This document shows positions 63,432 through 64,000 of a stretch of DNA of 64,000 bases, in pieces (the first letter of the stretch is position 1; each line of letters starts with the position of its first letter). A program made the translations under genes and the position numbers. The notes under the pieces were generated by a model. That model was not told where the DNA came from. It saw only the letters and a program-made list of their open reading frames with translations, and did not search any database. The stretch comes from an uncultured Clostridium sp. (GTDB taxonomy: Bacteria > Bacillota > Clostridia > Clostridiales > Clostridiaceae). The stretch spans positions 1 through 64,000 of the forward strand of contig NZ_CAMQZG010000013.1 in the NCBI RefSeq assembly GCF_947039605.1, in the 5' to 3' direction.

Positions 63432-64000
63432 TTATTTTACTTTAACTATTATTGGCTCTATTTCTTTTAAAATAGGCTCATCTTTATCTACTACAATATT
63501 TTTATTAGTATTATGAGTTACTACTGGAATTAATTTTACTGTATCACCTGTAATTTTCCCTTCATAACTTCTTGTTACAGGTACATCAGCCCAATTCTCT
63601 ACCTGCCCCATAGATATTTTTCCACCACCAACATCTGTAAGTCTTGTTCCATCTTCATTCTCAATTCTAAACTTAGTTATTTTATAATCTTTATCCTTGT
63701 GACTTCCATAGTTGTATATTAGCTCTACTTTTCCATCTGGATAAGCAATTAATTCTTGAACTATTGAATCTCTCATTCCCTCAGCCTTATAGGAATGATT
63801 TATCGGTATATATTTAACTGCACTTTTTTTCCTTGTTGCTTTTAATGGTATATTTAAAACTTTTTTCTTTGCACCTACTGCATAATTGTGCAAACTCAGC
63901 TTAGAAAGTTCAATTTCTAAATTTAATTCTTTTTTACCAAGTACTTCTTCTTCAATTCTTATTTCAGTTTCACTTTCATAACAACTTTCACTAATTTCTT
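63432..64000 (-). CDS. hypothetical protein, N-terminus beyond window edge
   Basis: The frame stays open upstream of the listed TTG start to the edge (EISESCYESETEIRIEEEVLGKKELNLEIELSKLS), so the listed start is probably internal. Confidence 0.65.
   Translation of the reverse strand, partial: EISESCYESETEIRIEEEVLGKKELNLEIELSKLSLHNYAVGAKKKVLNIPLKATRKKSAVKYIPINHSYKAEGMRDSIVQELIAYPDGKVELIYNYGSHKDKDYKITKFRIENEDGTRLTDVGGGKISMGQVENWADVPVTRSYEGKITGDTVKLIPVVTHNTNKNIVVDKDEPILKEIEPIIVKVK

Noticed and set aside
1-64000. CRISPR arrays, rRNA and tRNA genes
   Set aside because: No regularly spaced direct repeats, no rRNA signatures, and no GGTTCGAATCC-type T-arm with a cloverleaf context noticed; not exhaustively scanned.

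Overview
AT-rich Gram-positive window, most likely Clostridium or a close relative (inferred from codon usage, T-boxes and gene content), read by eye with no database search. It begins in a truncated IS110-family transposase. Recognisable content: two tandem nitroreductases; a CYTH protein; an MFS exporter; RNase Z; DegV; a nine-gene shikimate/Phe/Tyr operon on the minus strand (aroF-aroB-aroA-aroC-pheA-aroE-aroK-aroQ-tyrA); T-box-leuS; a RelA/SpoT-domain synthetase; an FtsX-type ABC transporter next to a small secreted protein; a multidomain GH18 chitinase; a YlqG/YlqH-like pair; a T7SS/WXG-like accessory module (35.2-40.1 kb); tyrS; GGDEF; T-box-metG; a sigma54/LevR-type PTS locus; remnants of a phosphate-type ABC transporter; a MutS2-like protein; TPP riboswitch-thiT; an orphan response regulator; trpS; and deoD. 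The strongest candidates for something undescribed are: (1) an unannotated 39-aa leader peptide (MLITITRKFVSFFYNFYYNLSFYFSMVIFSNEKNNIQNI) with a promoter, RBS and downstream terminator, directly upstream of the aro operon, which looks like Phe/Tyr ribosome-mediated attenuation in a Firmicute; (2) a cysteine-less PTS IIB homologue divergent from a LevR-type activator, with its own sigma54 promoter nearly identical to that of the PTS operon and shared ATCTGTAT repeats; (3) a compact T7SS-like cargo module containing a glycine-rich hydrophobic putative effector and two membrane OB-fold-like paralogues that share a 420-bp identical 5' half but have diverged C-terminal domains.
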